DNA from: Zhengitettix transpicula
Lineage: Eukaryota; Arthropoda; Insecta; Orthoptera; Tetrigidae
Assembly: GCA_037074705.1 (NCBI GenBank)
Contig: CM073590.1
Coordinates: 45,420,395 to 45,484,394, forward strand
Direction of reading: 5' to 3'
DNA length: 64,000 nt
Numbering within the stretch: position 1 is the first letter of the stretch; every line of letters begins with the position of its first letter. The position numbers were made by a program, and so were the translations under genes. Positions 1-12,046 of this stretch are shown here, piece after piece. The notes beneath the pieces are model-generated. The model was given only the letters and a program-made list of their open reading frames with translations. It had not been told where the DNA came from and did not search any database.

Positions 1-425
1 TGACTGAATAATTGCCTAATTGTTTTCTTTATGGAAATTTTCATGTTATAGCCTTGACTTAGTACATTTAGTCTATGTAAAGCTATTTGTAGTTTGTCTT
101 CTCTATCTGGAATTATGACGTGATCATCAGCGAAAAGCATCGTGTTGATGTATTTATTCCTTCCTATATTTATACATGATGGTGTTTTCTCTCTTTTCTA
201 TTCCCGTATCATATCATCTATGTAAATGTTAAATAATGTAGGTGACAAGCTAAATCCCTGTTTAACTCCTTGATTCGTTTCTATTTCTTCCGATATCTCT
301 TTTCCATTAATAATTCTAATTCTTGTATTTGTATATAGACTTTGTGATACCTGAATTAAATGTTTAGAGATTCCTCTTTTTTCCATTATTAACCAGAACT
401 TATTTCTCTTAATCCTGTGAATCAC
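1..425 (-). pseudogene. Non-LTR retrotransposon reverse transcriptase fragment
   Basis: Read on the minus strand, this is the middle of a LINE-type reverse transcriptase, which copies element RNA into DNA at a nicked target. The segment from about 425 to 198 contains the fingers/palm motif GVKQGFSLSPTLFNIYIDD. A TAG at 198-200 interrupts the frame, but the same frame stays readable beyond it and carries the catalytic FADD box at 123-134, followed by residues typical of the region after the active site (KISIKKT near position 10). The fragment runs off the left edge of the window. Homology fades above about 420, so the upstream RT and the endonuclease are missing. One in-frame stop and the lost 5' end make it a dead copy. 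Clade is uncertain; confidence that it is a non-LTR RT is high. Confidence 0.88.
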
Positions 426-2020
426 TACATTATTCAGAGGGAATGCTAGAAGTATTCATTCTTAATTAAATACAGTCTTCAGGAGTACCCAAATTCCTAC
501 GCATAAAGAATACGATATTTTACATAAAATAAATAGAGGGAACACGTGTTTTCTGAGTCTTTGATCACTGATTGTGGAATTCATAAAATTTTTGTAGTTC
601 ATCTCAAGCGCAAAAACACGAGAAACATTCCGTGTTGCTGCAACAATGCTGACATGTCGACGTTTTCAGTCAGTCATCAGAACGCGCACAATTAGAGAGT
701 TGAGCTGAATCAGCTCCTCACATTCATACCTTTATTACTCATTAATCAAACATTTTGGTGAATTGTAAAAGAATAGGTACACTTTCAAGAGTTGTGAAAC
801 AGAAATAAAAGCAGTAGCAGCTGATTTTATGCACTGCGTTGTGACGATATATCAATTCAACGACGTGTTTTAAGAATTGTTCAGTTGGCCTACCGTAATG
901 CTCTGGACTTAACATAGGTATTTTGAATTCATTTCTTGTTTTCAATAAAACTGATATAATATTTAAAGCTTACAAATTTCAGTTCATAATTTCGGAGCAA
1001 GATTATGAATCTAAAATTGTATATGCTGTAGCGTGTGACTTCATTCAGTAAATAAAAATTAATTTAATTTTACCAAACCCAAGTGTGGCATGCACAGTGG
1101 AAATTTGAGAGGCTCAATAATTCTGGATTACATCTTGATAGATTAATAAGAATCCCTGGGTTTGATTGCGTTATCTTTGTCTGGAAACATTATCAGTAGA
1201 ATATACACTTTTGAAAAACCTTGTAATTGAATTACTATTTGAGTCCTCACATTAGCAAAACAATTTTGGAACAACGCATTCTTCTGGCCACAATATCTTC
1301 ATTGGTCGCATCAGGGCGTTATCCAGAACTACGGTCTTCGTAGAAAAAATTTACCGGATTCGTAGAGTAAGACGAGAGAGAGAGTGAGTTACGGAGCCAC
1401 CTTCCTACACCTGGGTCCAGCCAAAATTCAACGGACTCATCCAATCCGAAATAATTCCACATTCGAGAAACAGGAAGGAGTTGCGTATTATCTTTCCACT
1501 TCACGGTCGTGCCGTGGGTAAGCTGCTTTGTCTTTACATGTTTGAACTCGAGACTCACGTAAGATTTAATTCGCCACAGTTTGATTTTCTCAACTACCTG
1601 TGACCCTGTGAGAGGGAGTTTCAGATTCTTCCTTCATTTGTGTTCTTAAACTGATATGAGACTCGACAAGGAACTAAGATTTATCCTCAGGAGATACACA
1701 TTATTAACATTAAAATTAATTTGAATGTAATAACTCAATTTTGTGAATAAACAATTTAATTTCTCTACCGAATTAAGTGTTAATTACTTTATTTAATATA
1801 AAATTCCCACACAAGGAAAAAGTAAGTAGTACAATGCCTTTAATGTGAACTGTATAAGTAATACTCGGTTTAATATTTATTATCCAATGCTGTAATTAAT
1901 ATAAAGTCAATTTCCCGCAATGAATGGATCAAAGGAAATTTTTCTTACAAGAATAAGTAAGTTTAGTTTAATGTTAAAACAACTGGAAATGTATTTTATT
2001 AATTAATTATTAAATTGCAA
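426..2020. other. Non-coding stretch, nothing recognised
   Basis: AT-rich sequence with short open frames (for example 742-945 and 1319-1558, minus strand) that resemble no family I know. The part at 1315-1560 is richer in G and C than its surroundings and could be the remnant of a repeat. I see no promoter, exon or RNA gene that I can support. Confidence 0.4.
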
Positions 2021-2023
2021 CAT

Positions 2024-2053
2024 GTTTCAGTTCTCATATGGAACCTCTTCAGG
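2024..2053 (-). ncRNA. Hammerhead-like core motif
   Basis: On the minus strand, CTGAAGA (2047-2053) is followed by a 17-nt spacer whose ends pair (GTTC with GAAC) and then GAAAC (2024-2028). This is the order of conserved boxes in a hammerhead ribozyme. Flanking stems I and III were not established. The same pattern recurs at many places in this window. Confidence 0.35.
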
Positions 2054-2868
2054 CAAGTAGAACACAGGGAAAATAAATATAGAGATGTGTACATAACAAA
2101 GATATTATTGTAGTAACAAAGAATTAATAAGTATAAATTAAGAGATACACTATTAAGAAATACTTACGTACTGAAAAATACTTGGAAACTTACGATTTAT
2201 AAAATATGGGGCTGTACATGCTACGTAATGATTTGAAATCTGATTTTACATTGGTGTAAATTAGTCTGAATTTATAATTGTTTTCTAAATCCCAAATACG
2301 AAAGTTGTCCCAATCGATGTGGTTGTTATTGCCTAATATATATTTTATACAACGTTAATCTTATATTTTATTTGTGTTCTTTGATTCTAGGTTTTGCTGT
2401 TCTTTTAGTTTACCCCCATATATTGACTGACAGTATACACATTATAATTTGCAAACTACATTATTTAATTTATTTTAATTGACAATGTCCTTTATGTTAT
2501 GAACTATAGTAGAAATATTGTACATGAACTTAATGATTAAGTTAATATTGTAAGTTGCAAATAATTTTTACATAAATAAGCTTAATTTTTTACGAACAAT
2601 AGATGAAAATATTATCTGAATGAATTAGAAGTAAAATTTGACTTTAAAAGAACAAGGTTATTAAGATATTTATCTTTACATTTAAAACTTGATATTTTAA
2701 TACGTAGGTAAGATACAAAATATAGAAATAAACAAAAAAATGGTAAATCATCACGAATATGACTTTTTTCGTTAACTGTATACAACGATCCTTGTTCGTC
2801 GCACCTTCAAACGAGTGTTAATTAATTGTCTTAAATATACTTTACAATTGTTTAAACAATGACATTTT
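2054..2868. other. Non-coding AT-rich stretch
   Basis: No open frame of note and no recognised repeat between the hammerhead-like motif and the first polyA-550 copy. The last ten bases (TGTCGTCTGT, 2869-2878, just after this stretch) are the left target-site duplication of that copy. Confidence 0.4.
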
Positions 2869-2878
2869 TGTCGTCTGT

Positions 2879-3403
2879 TTTTTTCGGTGTAGGCAGGCTA
2901 CATAGGGTAATCTACATAGTGGTAACTCCCCTCTTATAGCATAGGAAATGGATTTGAAAGGGGGGATGAAGAAGGGTAGGGGAAGGTAGCCAACGGTTAA
3001 CTAGGGTCCCCGGGCTATGGCAATTCGCCTAAAAGTGATGCAGGGAAAACCCTAGAAAAACCTGCATCAGGTAGGTCGGGTATTTGGTACTTGTCCCACG
3101 CCCTGTCGATGGCGGGAGAGGGGTTCGCTGTAGGGTCGCAGCTTTACCCTCGCCGTGCCTTGACAGGTTTAGGAGGCAGCTGACCGACTATTCCAATGGG
3201 AATAGCGGACAACTCTTACCGTATGCCCAAGGTCAGCGATCCCGAAACATACACCTCTCAAAACAGGCCGAGGTGCCTCGGCATGTGAGAACCTTAGTTC
3301 AAAAACCAGAGAAATGTGAAGGCATGCCCAAAGGTAGCCTCTGCCAGAGCTCTCTGCGAAGGTTCACTTGCGAGAGAATCCTCTCGCAGACTTCCTTACT
3401 GTG
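2879..3403 (-). mobile_element. polyA-550 retroposon, copy A
   Basis: First of four neighbouring copies of a ~0.5 kb interspersed repeat. A T-run at the left edge (2878-2884) is the poly(A) tail of an element lying on the minus strand. The copy is flanked by a perfect 10-bp direct repeat, TGTCGTCTGT, at 2869-2878 and 3404-3413, which fits target-primed retroposition. Near the right (5') end is a hairpin with 8-bp arms, TGCGAGAG and CTCTCGCA (about 3369-3388), conserved in sister copies. No reverse transcriptase is encoded, so it is non-autonomous or the 3' part of a longer element. Confidence 0.85.
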
Positions 3404-3444
3404 TGTCGTCTGTGGAAACATTATTTGATTTAAGAAAAGCTTTT

Positions 3445-3938
3445 CGAGGTGTAGACAGACTATGTATAGGGTAATCCACATAGTGGTAACTCCCCTCTTA
3501 TAGCATAGGAAAGGGATTTGAAAGGGGGGATGCGGAAGGGTAGAGGAAGGTAGCCAAAGGGTAACTAGGGCCCCGGGCTATGGTTTAAGGATTCTACCCG
3601 GGAATTCGCCTAATAGTGATGCAGGGAAAACCCTAGAAAAACCTGCATCAGGTAGATCAGGCATTTGAAACTTGTCCCACGCCCTTCCGATGGCGGGAGA
3701 GGGATTAGCTGTGGGGTCACAGCTTTCCCCTCCAATACGATTATCGGACAACTCTTACAGTATGCCCAAGGTCTGCGACCCCGGAACATACACCTCTCAT
3801 AACAGGCCGAGTTGTCTCGGCATATGGGGACCTTAGTTCAAAAAACCAGAGAGACGTGAAGGCATCCCCAAAGGTAGCCTACGCCAGAGCTCTCTGGGAA
3901 GGTTCACCTGCGAGAGAATTCTCTCGCCGGTTTCCATC
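3445..3938 (-). mobile_element. polyA-550 retroposon, copy B
   Basis: Second copy, same orientation as copy A and separated from it by about 30 bp. It is bracketed by AAAAGCTTTT at 3435-3444 and 3939-3948, a plausible 10-bp target-site duplication, though a palindromic and T-rich one. It ends at the right with CGGTTTCCATC after the conserved hairpin region; the same GTTTCCATCA string follows copy D, so it may belong to the element's 5' end. Confidence 0.78.
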
Positions 3939-3949
3939 AAAAGCTTTTA

Positions 3950-4369
3950 GTTTTTTTTAGGGCTACAGGCTACATGAGGGTAATCCACGTTGGGCAACTC
4001 CTCTTTAATGACATAGGAAGGTATTTGAAAGGCGGGATGCGGAAGGGTAGAGGAAGGTAGCCAAGGGCTAACTAGGGTCCCCGGGCTATATTTTAAGGAT
4101 CCTACCCGGCATTCGCCTAAAGAAATGCAGGGAAATCCCTAGAAAAACCTGCATCAGGTAGGTCGGGCATTGGGCACTTGTCCCACGCCCATCCGATAGC
4201 GGGAGAGTAGTTTTCTGTGGGGACGCAGCATTCCCTTCTCCGTGCCTCGACCAGTTTAGGAGGCAGCTGGCCGACTATTCCAATGGGAATAGCGGACAAC
4301 TCTTACTGTATGCCCAAGGTCTGTGACCCTCGAAACCTACACCTTTCAGAACAGACCGAGGTGCCTCGG

Positions 4370-4370
<1 letters not shown>
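3950..4370 (-). mobile_element. polyA-550 retroposon, copy C (5'-truncated)
   Basis: Starts with a T-run (3951-3958), the minus-strand poly(A) tail, and continues through the family sequence to CCTCGGC at 4364-4370. There it stops abruptly at the long poly(T) of copy D. The missing right part does not reappear after copy D, so copy C is 5'-truncated or the pair arose by recombination or template switching. Confidence 0.8.
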
Positions 4371-4417
<47 letters not shown>

Positions 4418-4942
4418 GGCAACAGGCTACATGAGGGTGATCCACATTGGGCAACTCCCCTTTAATAGCATAGGAAGGGATAAGAAAGGGGGGATGCGGA
4501 AGGGTAGAGGAAGGTAGCCAAGGGTTACTAGGGCCCCCGGGCTATGGTTTAAGGATCCTACCCGGCATTCGCCTAAAGAAATGCAGGGAAAACCCTAGAA
4601 AAACCTGCATCGGGTAGGTCGGGCATTGGGTACTTGTCCCACGCCCTTCCGATAGCGGGAGAGGAGTTTGCTGTGGGGACGCAGCATTCCCTTCTCCGTG
4701 CCTCGACCAGTTTAGGAGGCAGCTGGCCGACTATTCCAATAGGAATAGCGGACAACTCTTGCCGTATGCCCAAGGTCTGCGACCCCGGAACATACACCTC
4801 TCAAAACAGACCGAGGTGCCTCGGCATGTGGGAACCTTAGTTCAAAAAAAACCAGAGAGATGTGAGAGCATCCCCAAAGGTAGCCCCCGCCAGAGCTCTC
4901 TGGGAAGGTTCACCTGCGAGAAATCCTCTCGCAGGCTTCCTT
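4371..4942 (-). mobile_element. polyA-550 retroposon, copy D, with 45-base poly(T)
   Basis: A run of 45 T (4371-4415) is the poly(A) tail of this minus-strand copy, the longest tail here and a sign of a young insertion. The body runs to about 4942, including the hairpin near 4917-4937. TCGGCTTTT occurs at 4366-4374 and 4943-4951 and may be a 9-bp duplication, partly masked by the T-run. On the minus strand a frame of about 74 codons (4573-4797) is open; related frames are visible in other copies. Confidence 0.82.
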
Positions 4943-4964
4943 TCGGCTTTTCTTGTTTCCATCA

Positions 4965-5078
4965 GGGTTATGTCCGTGAACAATGACGTTTCGACTGCTG
5001 GCACTGCTAACTTCTTTCAGACTGGAAGACGATGTTGGTTCTAGCCGTTGAAACGTCGTTTTTTACGCAGATAAACCC
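4965..5078 (+). repeat. Inverted repeat enclosing a hammerhead-like core
   Basis: Imperfect inverted arms at about 4965-5001 and 5035-5078 (both contain the GACGTTTC/GAAACGTC pair). Between and overlapping them, CTGGAAGA (5022-5029) and GAAAC (5050-5054) bracket a spacer. It is related in layout to the 15.08 and 56.06 kb repeats. It lies directly beside copy D of the polyA-550 cluster. Confidence 0.5.
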
Positions 5079-5080
5079 GA

Positions 5081-8000
5081 TAAATGTGTTTTAATTCCAT
5101 TCGCTGGGAAAGAATTCGAACTTTACTTACTTAATATCATAATTATAACAATAAGAAGTTATTCTTTACTAAGCGTCTTGCAAAATACAGCAACGTTAAG
5201 TATAAGAAATAATTTATGCATTGTTTTTATACCCATGTTTGTGAAAACGGAAATCTGAATTAGCTTGTAAGTATGATTTTTCTATCAATATTTCTGAATG
5301 TAGTACATAAACGTATGACCATTAGTTTTTGTTCGTGATTGTGAGAGAAAGCTGTATAACATCCCACGTTTTAAATTTGATTCTACATTCACCTGATATG
5401 AACAGAATAAATTGGAAGTAAATTTACTTTTAGTATAATTTTATAATAGAGAGTATTTCAGTAAAGTTCTTTTAACATTGAAATTGATCTTTGCTCTGTT
5501 GGACTATTCAATCACTAGATGAGTTAAAACATAATGAAATTCGATTGTTGTGCATAATTTATAGACTTTAGTACAAGAAATATTTTAGCAACGCGTTAAC
5601 GGAAAACTTTATCTAAATTTAGTATCCGGGAAAAAATAGATAAAGAATTCTTATCTATATATTATGGAATTCAAAACGTATCTTAGATACCTCAGGAAAA
5701 TTACATATCGATATTATCATTAAATTACATCACCTATGTGATGTCACCTTACTCTAGATGCTGACTTATCTCACAGGTAATGTGCTTGAAAGTGATGTGT
5801 TACGTGGAAATTGGTAATACATTTTCCTGTTGTAGTTCATTAATCCAAATTCAGAATATAATTATCTCTGGACTTTATAATTTAACTTAAAGCTGGGTTT
5901 CGTTCGTTACATAAGAATGTAAAAGTCCACAAGTGTATGCTATTTTTAGTAATTATATAAAATCCATGTACTGCAGTATCGTTGTACAAATCAAAAGCTA
6001 AATGTTACTAGATTACAGCGTCTGATATCTTAATACTGCATATTTTCTCCATTTACTTCAAAACATTTTATCTAATTTTTCTTCATACGAGTTAATCGCA
6101 TGTCAATTGCGTACTAGTCGTGTCTAGTCAAATTGTTTCACGTACCACGTGGATCTAATGTTCAAGTGGACAAATTAATTTACACCCTTTAAAACTTCTT
6201 GCTAAATATTATCAGCCGTATTTTTTCCTGGATTATAGTAATAAGTATAATCCAATTGAAGTTTCAATGTAAACGGTTACATTTATATTGTAATATTTAT
6301 TAATTTCGTTTTTGCAGCTGTTCCGCGCTCGCTGACGTCACAAACAGCTGATGCGTAAATTTACGTAATTTTTAGGATATATTCAACCAGGGGTTTTAAT
6401 AATATAATTTATTTACAATATATTTATTAACAGGAAAACCTAAATTTCATTGCTGTAGTATAAATCAACTTATTTTTGTTTTATTCTCCAACTTTATTTA
6501 ATAAAATGAGTTTAATCCCAGAATACGTAGAACCATTATGGGATTAATTCTGCTCAAGTCAATGTGAGTAAGACTAACTATTGAAAATTATAAACAAAGA
6601 GCCGCTAAATTTTCTGTCCATGAGGTGCTTAATGAATTTATTTTACATAGATTTTTATAGTTGGTTCATCCTATTTACACATAACATCGCTCACGTTTGA
6701 TGTAAATACCACATCGAGGGTCCGGAGCTGCATGGCTCCACCTAATCCAATAATCTGCGTGCACCCCACGGCGATACTCGTACACAGAAAACAGACTCGT
6801 ATAGATAATCCAGTCAACAGGAAACCTGTGACTTAAATCTCAACTGTAAACTTAGTGTTGGCACTTCTGCTAAACTGAAGCATTACTAACGGCTCGTATT
6901 TGACCTATTCCAATTTCATCACTCTAGTTTAATTTAGCAGTGTCAGACGTGACTGATCTCAGTCGACTCCAGATACCGACGTGCTACACCCGTCATGTCT
7001 CAGTTCTTCTGAAAATTCACCCAATTACAAAATATCTTTTTTCAAAACTTTTTAAAAAATTATGCCAATCAAAATGTCTTACTCTGATGATGCAAGAGCG
7101 GGTCGTTTCATATCCCAACAATACAAAAATATCATTATCGACAGTTCTGTACAACTGAATATTTGATTATTCAATATATTATAAGTCTTACATTAACTTA
7201 GTTAAATATGCATTATTTAAACACGCGATACCTCTTCATTACAATATACTCGATGAATATTTGATAGGAACAGGATTTCATTCAGAATATTCCCTTTGCA
7301 ATAGGGAAAACCAGTATATTCACTGAGTATGCAAAAAAAAAATTCTTTTTAAAACAGTATTATATACTGTAATAATCAACATATTTATAATTTGATTACA
7401 TGATTTGATTTTTGAAGAATTCGAGCCCCACGTTGTGGAAGCCAAATATGTAATAATCAAGAATAGAAGTTTTATTACTTTAATTAATTTACCTCACGTG
7501 AAGTGCCATTTAGGTAATAAATAAATGGAAGGCGTTAATTAACTGAAATAATAATCAAAAATTAACAAACAAAATATTCATTTATTTTGTGGCAATAAAG
7601 ATAATTACAACAAAATTTGATATCTTTCTCTCTCTCAGGGCCTCTACTGGGTATGATGACGGACACAACAAATTCATTTAAAATTTTTATTAAAAACAGT
7701 TCACAATTTACCTAAACAATATGTCGATCGAAAGAAATTAAAAAGTAAAGAAATTAACTCTGATTGACAATTAAAAGAGAACGAAATCTGACCTTATCCT
7801 CCAATTAGCGTTTACAATTAATCATTAGTTTTGGTTTTGTTACTTACATCTGTCCAGCTGGTATCAGCATTCTTTTTGGTTTCGGAATTACGCTATGGCA
7901 AACTTTTACATTGATTCTAAAATGTCGACTCACAGATTTTACACTATTAAAGCCAAAATTGATAGGCTCACAGGAACTCGGATGATCCTCCTGAATGTCA

Positions 8001-8573
8001 GCTATCTGATGTCTGCTCGCCTTACCGGAACCCTATGATTCGTAGATTTATTAGTCTTTTACTGAATTGGACGTAAACTGCAACGTATCTCCTTGACGAT
8101 TTATTTTAACTGTTTATTCTTTCGGAGCGAACTAACTTTTCTTTAGCTCCTGGCTGTAGACTTAAACAGCTCTTACTTTTCAATTATTTACGCTGCAATA
8201 CTTGCGGCGTGAATGTTTTCTTCGTATTGATTTACAACTTTAACTAGTTATACATTGACGATGCCTAGTCTCTGCTCAAATTATATTTCTTGTTCTGCTC
8301 CTCATAATGTCTTTCCTCCATCAACTCCTAACAATCTTTCTCCGCTCTCTGACAGTTATATTACTTGTTCTGCTCCTCACGATGTTTTTCCGCAAACTGA
8401 ACCCTATTTCGCCCGAGTTTTAGCGCGTATACGCCATTTTTGACTTTTCGACAAAGCAAAGTGAGCTCGCTTCTCTCATTGTTGCTTTGTTCGATTAGAC
8501 CGCTACAATGGATTTCTCAAACAATTCAAATTTTACGTCCAAAGAATTAATGACCTAATTAATTGGCATTAAA
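5081..8573. other. Long stretch without recognised genes
   Basis: About 3.5 kb of AT-rich DNA. Small open frames such as 6940-7158 look like chance. A somewhat GC-richer patch at 7850-8450 contains an in-frame duplicated segment (see 8281-8389). I recognise no exon, RNA gene or transposase here. Confidence 0.4.
8281..8389. repeat. Two-copy 34-bp direct repeat, 75-bp period
   Basis: Nearly identical 34-bp segments at 8281-8314 and 8356-8389 (shared core TTGTTCTGCTCCTCA). The 75-bp offset is a multiple of three, so a short plus-strand open frame (8255-8443) reads CSAPH twice. This may be a duplication inside a transposon terminal region and need not be coding. Confidence 0.55.
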
Positions 8574-8586
8574 ATACATTCTTGAA

Positions 8587-9905
8587 AGGATCCCGGAAGA
8601 ATGGACTGTTGGTATTATACAGCCTATATTTAAAAAGGGGGACAAACTATTATGCTCTAACTATAGACCAATAACAATGCTATATGTCACTTATAAAATT
8701 CTGTCACGGGTAATTTTCAATAGGTTGGTGGAATATACCGAAGAGATTATAGGTGTCTATCAAAGTGCTTTTAAACCCAATCGGTCTACAACTGACCACA
8801 TTTATACTGTACGACAAATTAATGAAGAGGCTTGTGAATATACTATTGATATACATAATTTATTTATTGATCTACAACAAGCCTTTGATAGTCTAAACTG
8901 AAAACACATGTTTAAAGATATGTTTCTCCTGGGGATACCGTCCAAATTAGAATGGTTAGAGCTACACTGGAAGGATCCAGAGCAATGGTGATAGTGGACA
9001 GTGAACTAACCAAACCGTTTGAAGTAGTAAACGGAGTAAGGCAAGGAGATGCCTTATCCCTCTTGCTTTTTAATCTGTCTCTTGAAATGGCTTTACAAAG
9101 GCTTAATATCTCCGGACACATAGGAACAAAAATGGTCCAGATATCTGCATATGCAGATGATATTGATATCATCTCTAGAAATATAGATGAACTAAGACAA
9201 AAAAGGGCCACAATAGATCACTGTCTTAAGGAAAGAGGGCTTATAATTAATGAAAAGAAAACTAAATATATGATGGTTACAAAGGAAGAATCTAGTACAA
9301 ATAATATTAAATTAAATGATTATACCTTAGAACGAGTACAGAATTTCACATATTTAGGCTCAAAACTTAACAGTGAAAATAATGTGGGAAGTGAAATAAA
9401 ACAACGTATCATCAATGGTAACAGAACTTACTACATGTATGGAAAAGTAATGAAATCCAAGATGTTAAATAGGGAATTGAAGTTAAAAATTTACAAAACA
9501 CTTATAAGACCTGTAGTGATATACGGTTGTGAAACGTGGACCCTTAATAATAATGATAAGCACTTACTCAGAATATTTGTACGCAAGATACTGAGAAGGA
9601 TATACGGACCTGTATGTACGAATGAAGAATGAAGAATTAGAACAAACAGAGAACTAGAGCAGCTCATGAATAACGAGGACATTGTTAGGTTTATCAAGAG
9701 CAGATGGGCCTGGATGGGACACGGACTTAGGATGGATGAAAGCAGAACACCTAGACGGATTATGGACTGGAAGCCAGTTGGGTGGGGGAAAGGGGGGGGG
9801 GGGGGGAGACCCCGGACAAGATGGGTAACTGACATACAAACCATGAGACTGACACAGGACAGGAACTCACATTGGGTTATAGTGCCAATAAAAGAAGAAG
9901 AAGAT
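8587..9905 (+). pseudogene. RTE-like LINE, 5'-truncated reverse transcriptase
   Basis: A 5'-truncated non-LTR retrotransposon. The visible protein begins inside the RT (GIIQPIFKKGD, NYRPITML), then FIDLQQAFD, GVRQGDALSLLLFN and the catalytic YADD at 9150-9161. The C-terminal part carries YLGS, LIRPVVIYGCETWTL and WAWMGHGLRM, a tail seen in RTE-type and related insect LINEs. It is broken by TGA at 8899-8901, a frameshift near 8950 and TGA at 9630-9632 (probably from TGG). A 15-G run lies at 9792-9806. The insertion is flanked by a perfect 13-bp duplication, ATACATTCTTGAA, at 8574-8586 and 9906-9918. The 3' end is a short GAA-repeat and not poly(A), as in RTE elements. Endonuclease and upstream RT are absent. 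Confidence 0.93.
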
Positions 9906-9918
9906 ATACATTCTTGAA

Positions 9919-10944
9919 CAATAATAGAAATATAATTTCATAATTTTACTTTTAAATCAATATCATTTCTGAATATTATTTATTTACGTTTATTCCTTCT
10001 TGATAAGTACAAGTGTAATAACCCTAGGAAATCTTTGTCACTGTAGTCCGAATTTTTATGTCATATGCTGTGTAATGTCGATAAAACAGTAAAGTGAGTG
10101 TGAATATACGACAAGAACCACACGGTCGCAATTTCGTGTTAATATAAAATCCAACAATGGGCAATGAATCTAGATTGAGACGCCTGAGTGTATTCACAGA
10201 GTTAAATTACGGAATATAGGGAAAATAAGACGAATTGTTGGATCATGAGCGAACTGGAGGGATAGTTTGGATCCGGCACATAAATGAGGTTACCGTATTT
10301 TACAAAAGCAAGAGAATACTGCATGTCACCCGAGTTGTGCAACACTCGCCCTAGAGGAAATCCGCATCGTACATTGAAGACTAGCTGATTATGGCGTGCA
10401 TAGTGATGTATAATTCAGTTCAAAAAAAGGTAAGGAGCGCAGGGAGAACCTGAGATACAAGTTTATCATTGCTGAAATAAGATTAAGTGTTAAAATTTCT
10501 ACATAACATAGATAAAGTGTTCGAAAATTATCCGACCAAAGGTTTGTAAAAGTTGATATTTTATTCTAGAAATAATTTTTATCTATTTTATTTAATTGAA
10601 TAATGTTGCATTTGTCATGGACTAATCGACAAAACCTCTAATAATTAAAATATTTTTACATTTTCGTATATGGACTACTTTTTCAATAAAACACATTTTG
10701 GGTGATTTTGTCTTCCAAAATTTTTCACAATATGTTTTATGTGTAATGAAACAGGTGTAATTAGTTCTAATGTGTCAGACAGTGTTTTGTTAACACAGTG
10801 CCAGACATGTATGAATCTTGAAAAGAAAGGGAAACATAGTGTTGCAAATGGATTTGGTGCTGAGCGATTACACTCGAGTCCAGCTTGAAATTGATAACAA
10901 GAGTCCACTATGATTTTTCCATGCACTTACAGGAAATTTCCCAT
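9919..10944. other. Non-coding stretch between LINE and mariner
   Basis: AT-rich sequence. The open frame at 10675-10926 on the minus strand has no recognisable motif. Nothing else supported. Confidence 0.4.
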
Positions 10945-10982
10945 AGGTAGTTACGAAGGTAGTCCCAGAATTATTCTATCTA

Positions 10983-11233
10983 TCAAAAATTACAAAACAA
11001 ATTGTGAAATAAATAACGAGAACCATCGAACTGCACAAAATGGCCATCAATTGCTGACCCCACTTCTTCATTCTTGGCAAAATATTTTACGATGTTTGGA
11101 AAGAGAAAATAATACGACGGAGCTAAAGCTGGAGAATTGATTGCGAGAGGAAGCAATTCGAAGTTTAACTCATTGATTTTAACTTGCGTGGCAAAGGGTG
11201 TGTGAACTGGTGCACTGTTGTCTTGAAACAACT
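10983..11233 (-). pseudogene. mariner transposase, C-terminal part
   Basis: A minus-strand frame with FQDNSAPVHTPFATQVKINE, then ELLPLAINSPALAPSYYFLFP and YF..KNEEV, the second and third parts of the mariner DDE catalytic domain. Family members normally read SPDLAPSDY; here the final catalytic Asp is Tyr and the preceding Asp is Ala, so the enzyme would be dead even without the split. It stops soon after FDGSRY. It belongs with the N-terminal part at 12292-12916. Confidence 0.85.
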
Positions 11234-12011
11234 CTTTTTTTTCTTCGAAGTATTTAAAATTAACAAAAAAAGACAGTTATATTGAACATTAACATTAACA
11301 TTAACATTTGTCAACGTTCAAATAAACAAAAAATTAACGTCTTATGGTGCGCTTTTCGTTAGCGATTTGTACAAAATATTTCTTTATAACTGTTAATTAC
11401 TGCCTGGAAGCATGGGAATGTGGCTTGCCGGGGTCGAGCAGCAGACACAAGACAATGGCGGGGTGGGTTGGAAAATCCGCAAGTCCCGCAAGCAAGGTCA
11501 GGGTCGGCCAAGGAAGGGGTAGATGACCGGAAGGCTATGGCCCTAAAATAGATGGAAGAGGGTCACGTGTGCACAAGGACCAACCAGGAGAGAGGGTTTT
11601 GAAGAGGCAGAGGAAGAAGTCTGCGAACAAGAGAGTGGTCGAGGAGATGAATGTGGACCGTTGATGAGAGTGGACAAGGAGATGAATTTGGACCGTCAGT
11701 GAGAGTGGTCAGGGAGATTTGATCCTGAAAGATTTTGGTTCTGCACGTGGGTCTCCGGTCATCTTCTGTGAATGCTGATGAGCCAGATAGCCGCCAACGG
11801 GAGTCGACCCTGTCTGAGCTGCAGACCTGGTAAGTCGCGTTCCATTCTTCCGGGTATCGCGTCGGTTTGCCACGAGAAAAACCACGGTTAATCTTGAGAA
11901 AGGGAGGGGGTTACATGCATCCCTGGCAGGCTGGAGAGCTTTTCGTTTTGTATAAATTCTGAGAAAATGAATTATTGTTTTTTTTAATAACTAAATATTG
12001 CATTTCCCTTT

Positions 12012-12034
12012 CCTGCAAGAACAATTCTTGCAGG
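12012..12034. repeat. Perfect 10-bp hairpin beside a primer-binding-like site
   Basis: CCTGCAAGAA (12012-12021), loop CAA, then TTCTTGCAGG (12025-12034). It abuts TGGCGCCC at 12035. Confidence 0.8.
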
Positions 12035-12046
12035 TGGCGCCCAACA
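12035..12046 (+). promoter_or_regulatory. Candidate primer-binding site TGGCGCCCAACA
   Basis: TGGCGCCC-type strings follow the 5' LTR in many retroviruses and Gypsy/BEL elements and anneal a tRNA 3' end to prime reverse transcription. Two similar strings occur at 29712 and 32272 in this window, each after an LTR-like GC-rich segment. Confidence 0.5.

Noticed and set aside
4217..4465. Open frame containing a poly-Phe run
   Set aside because: It reads through the 45-T retroposon tail and two repeat copies; not a gene.
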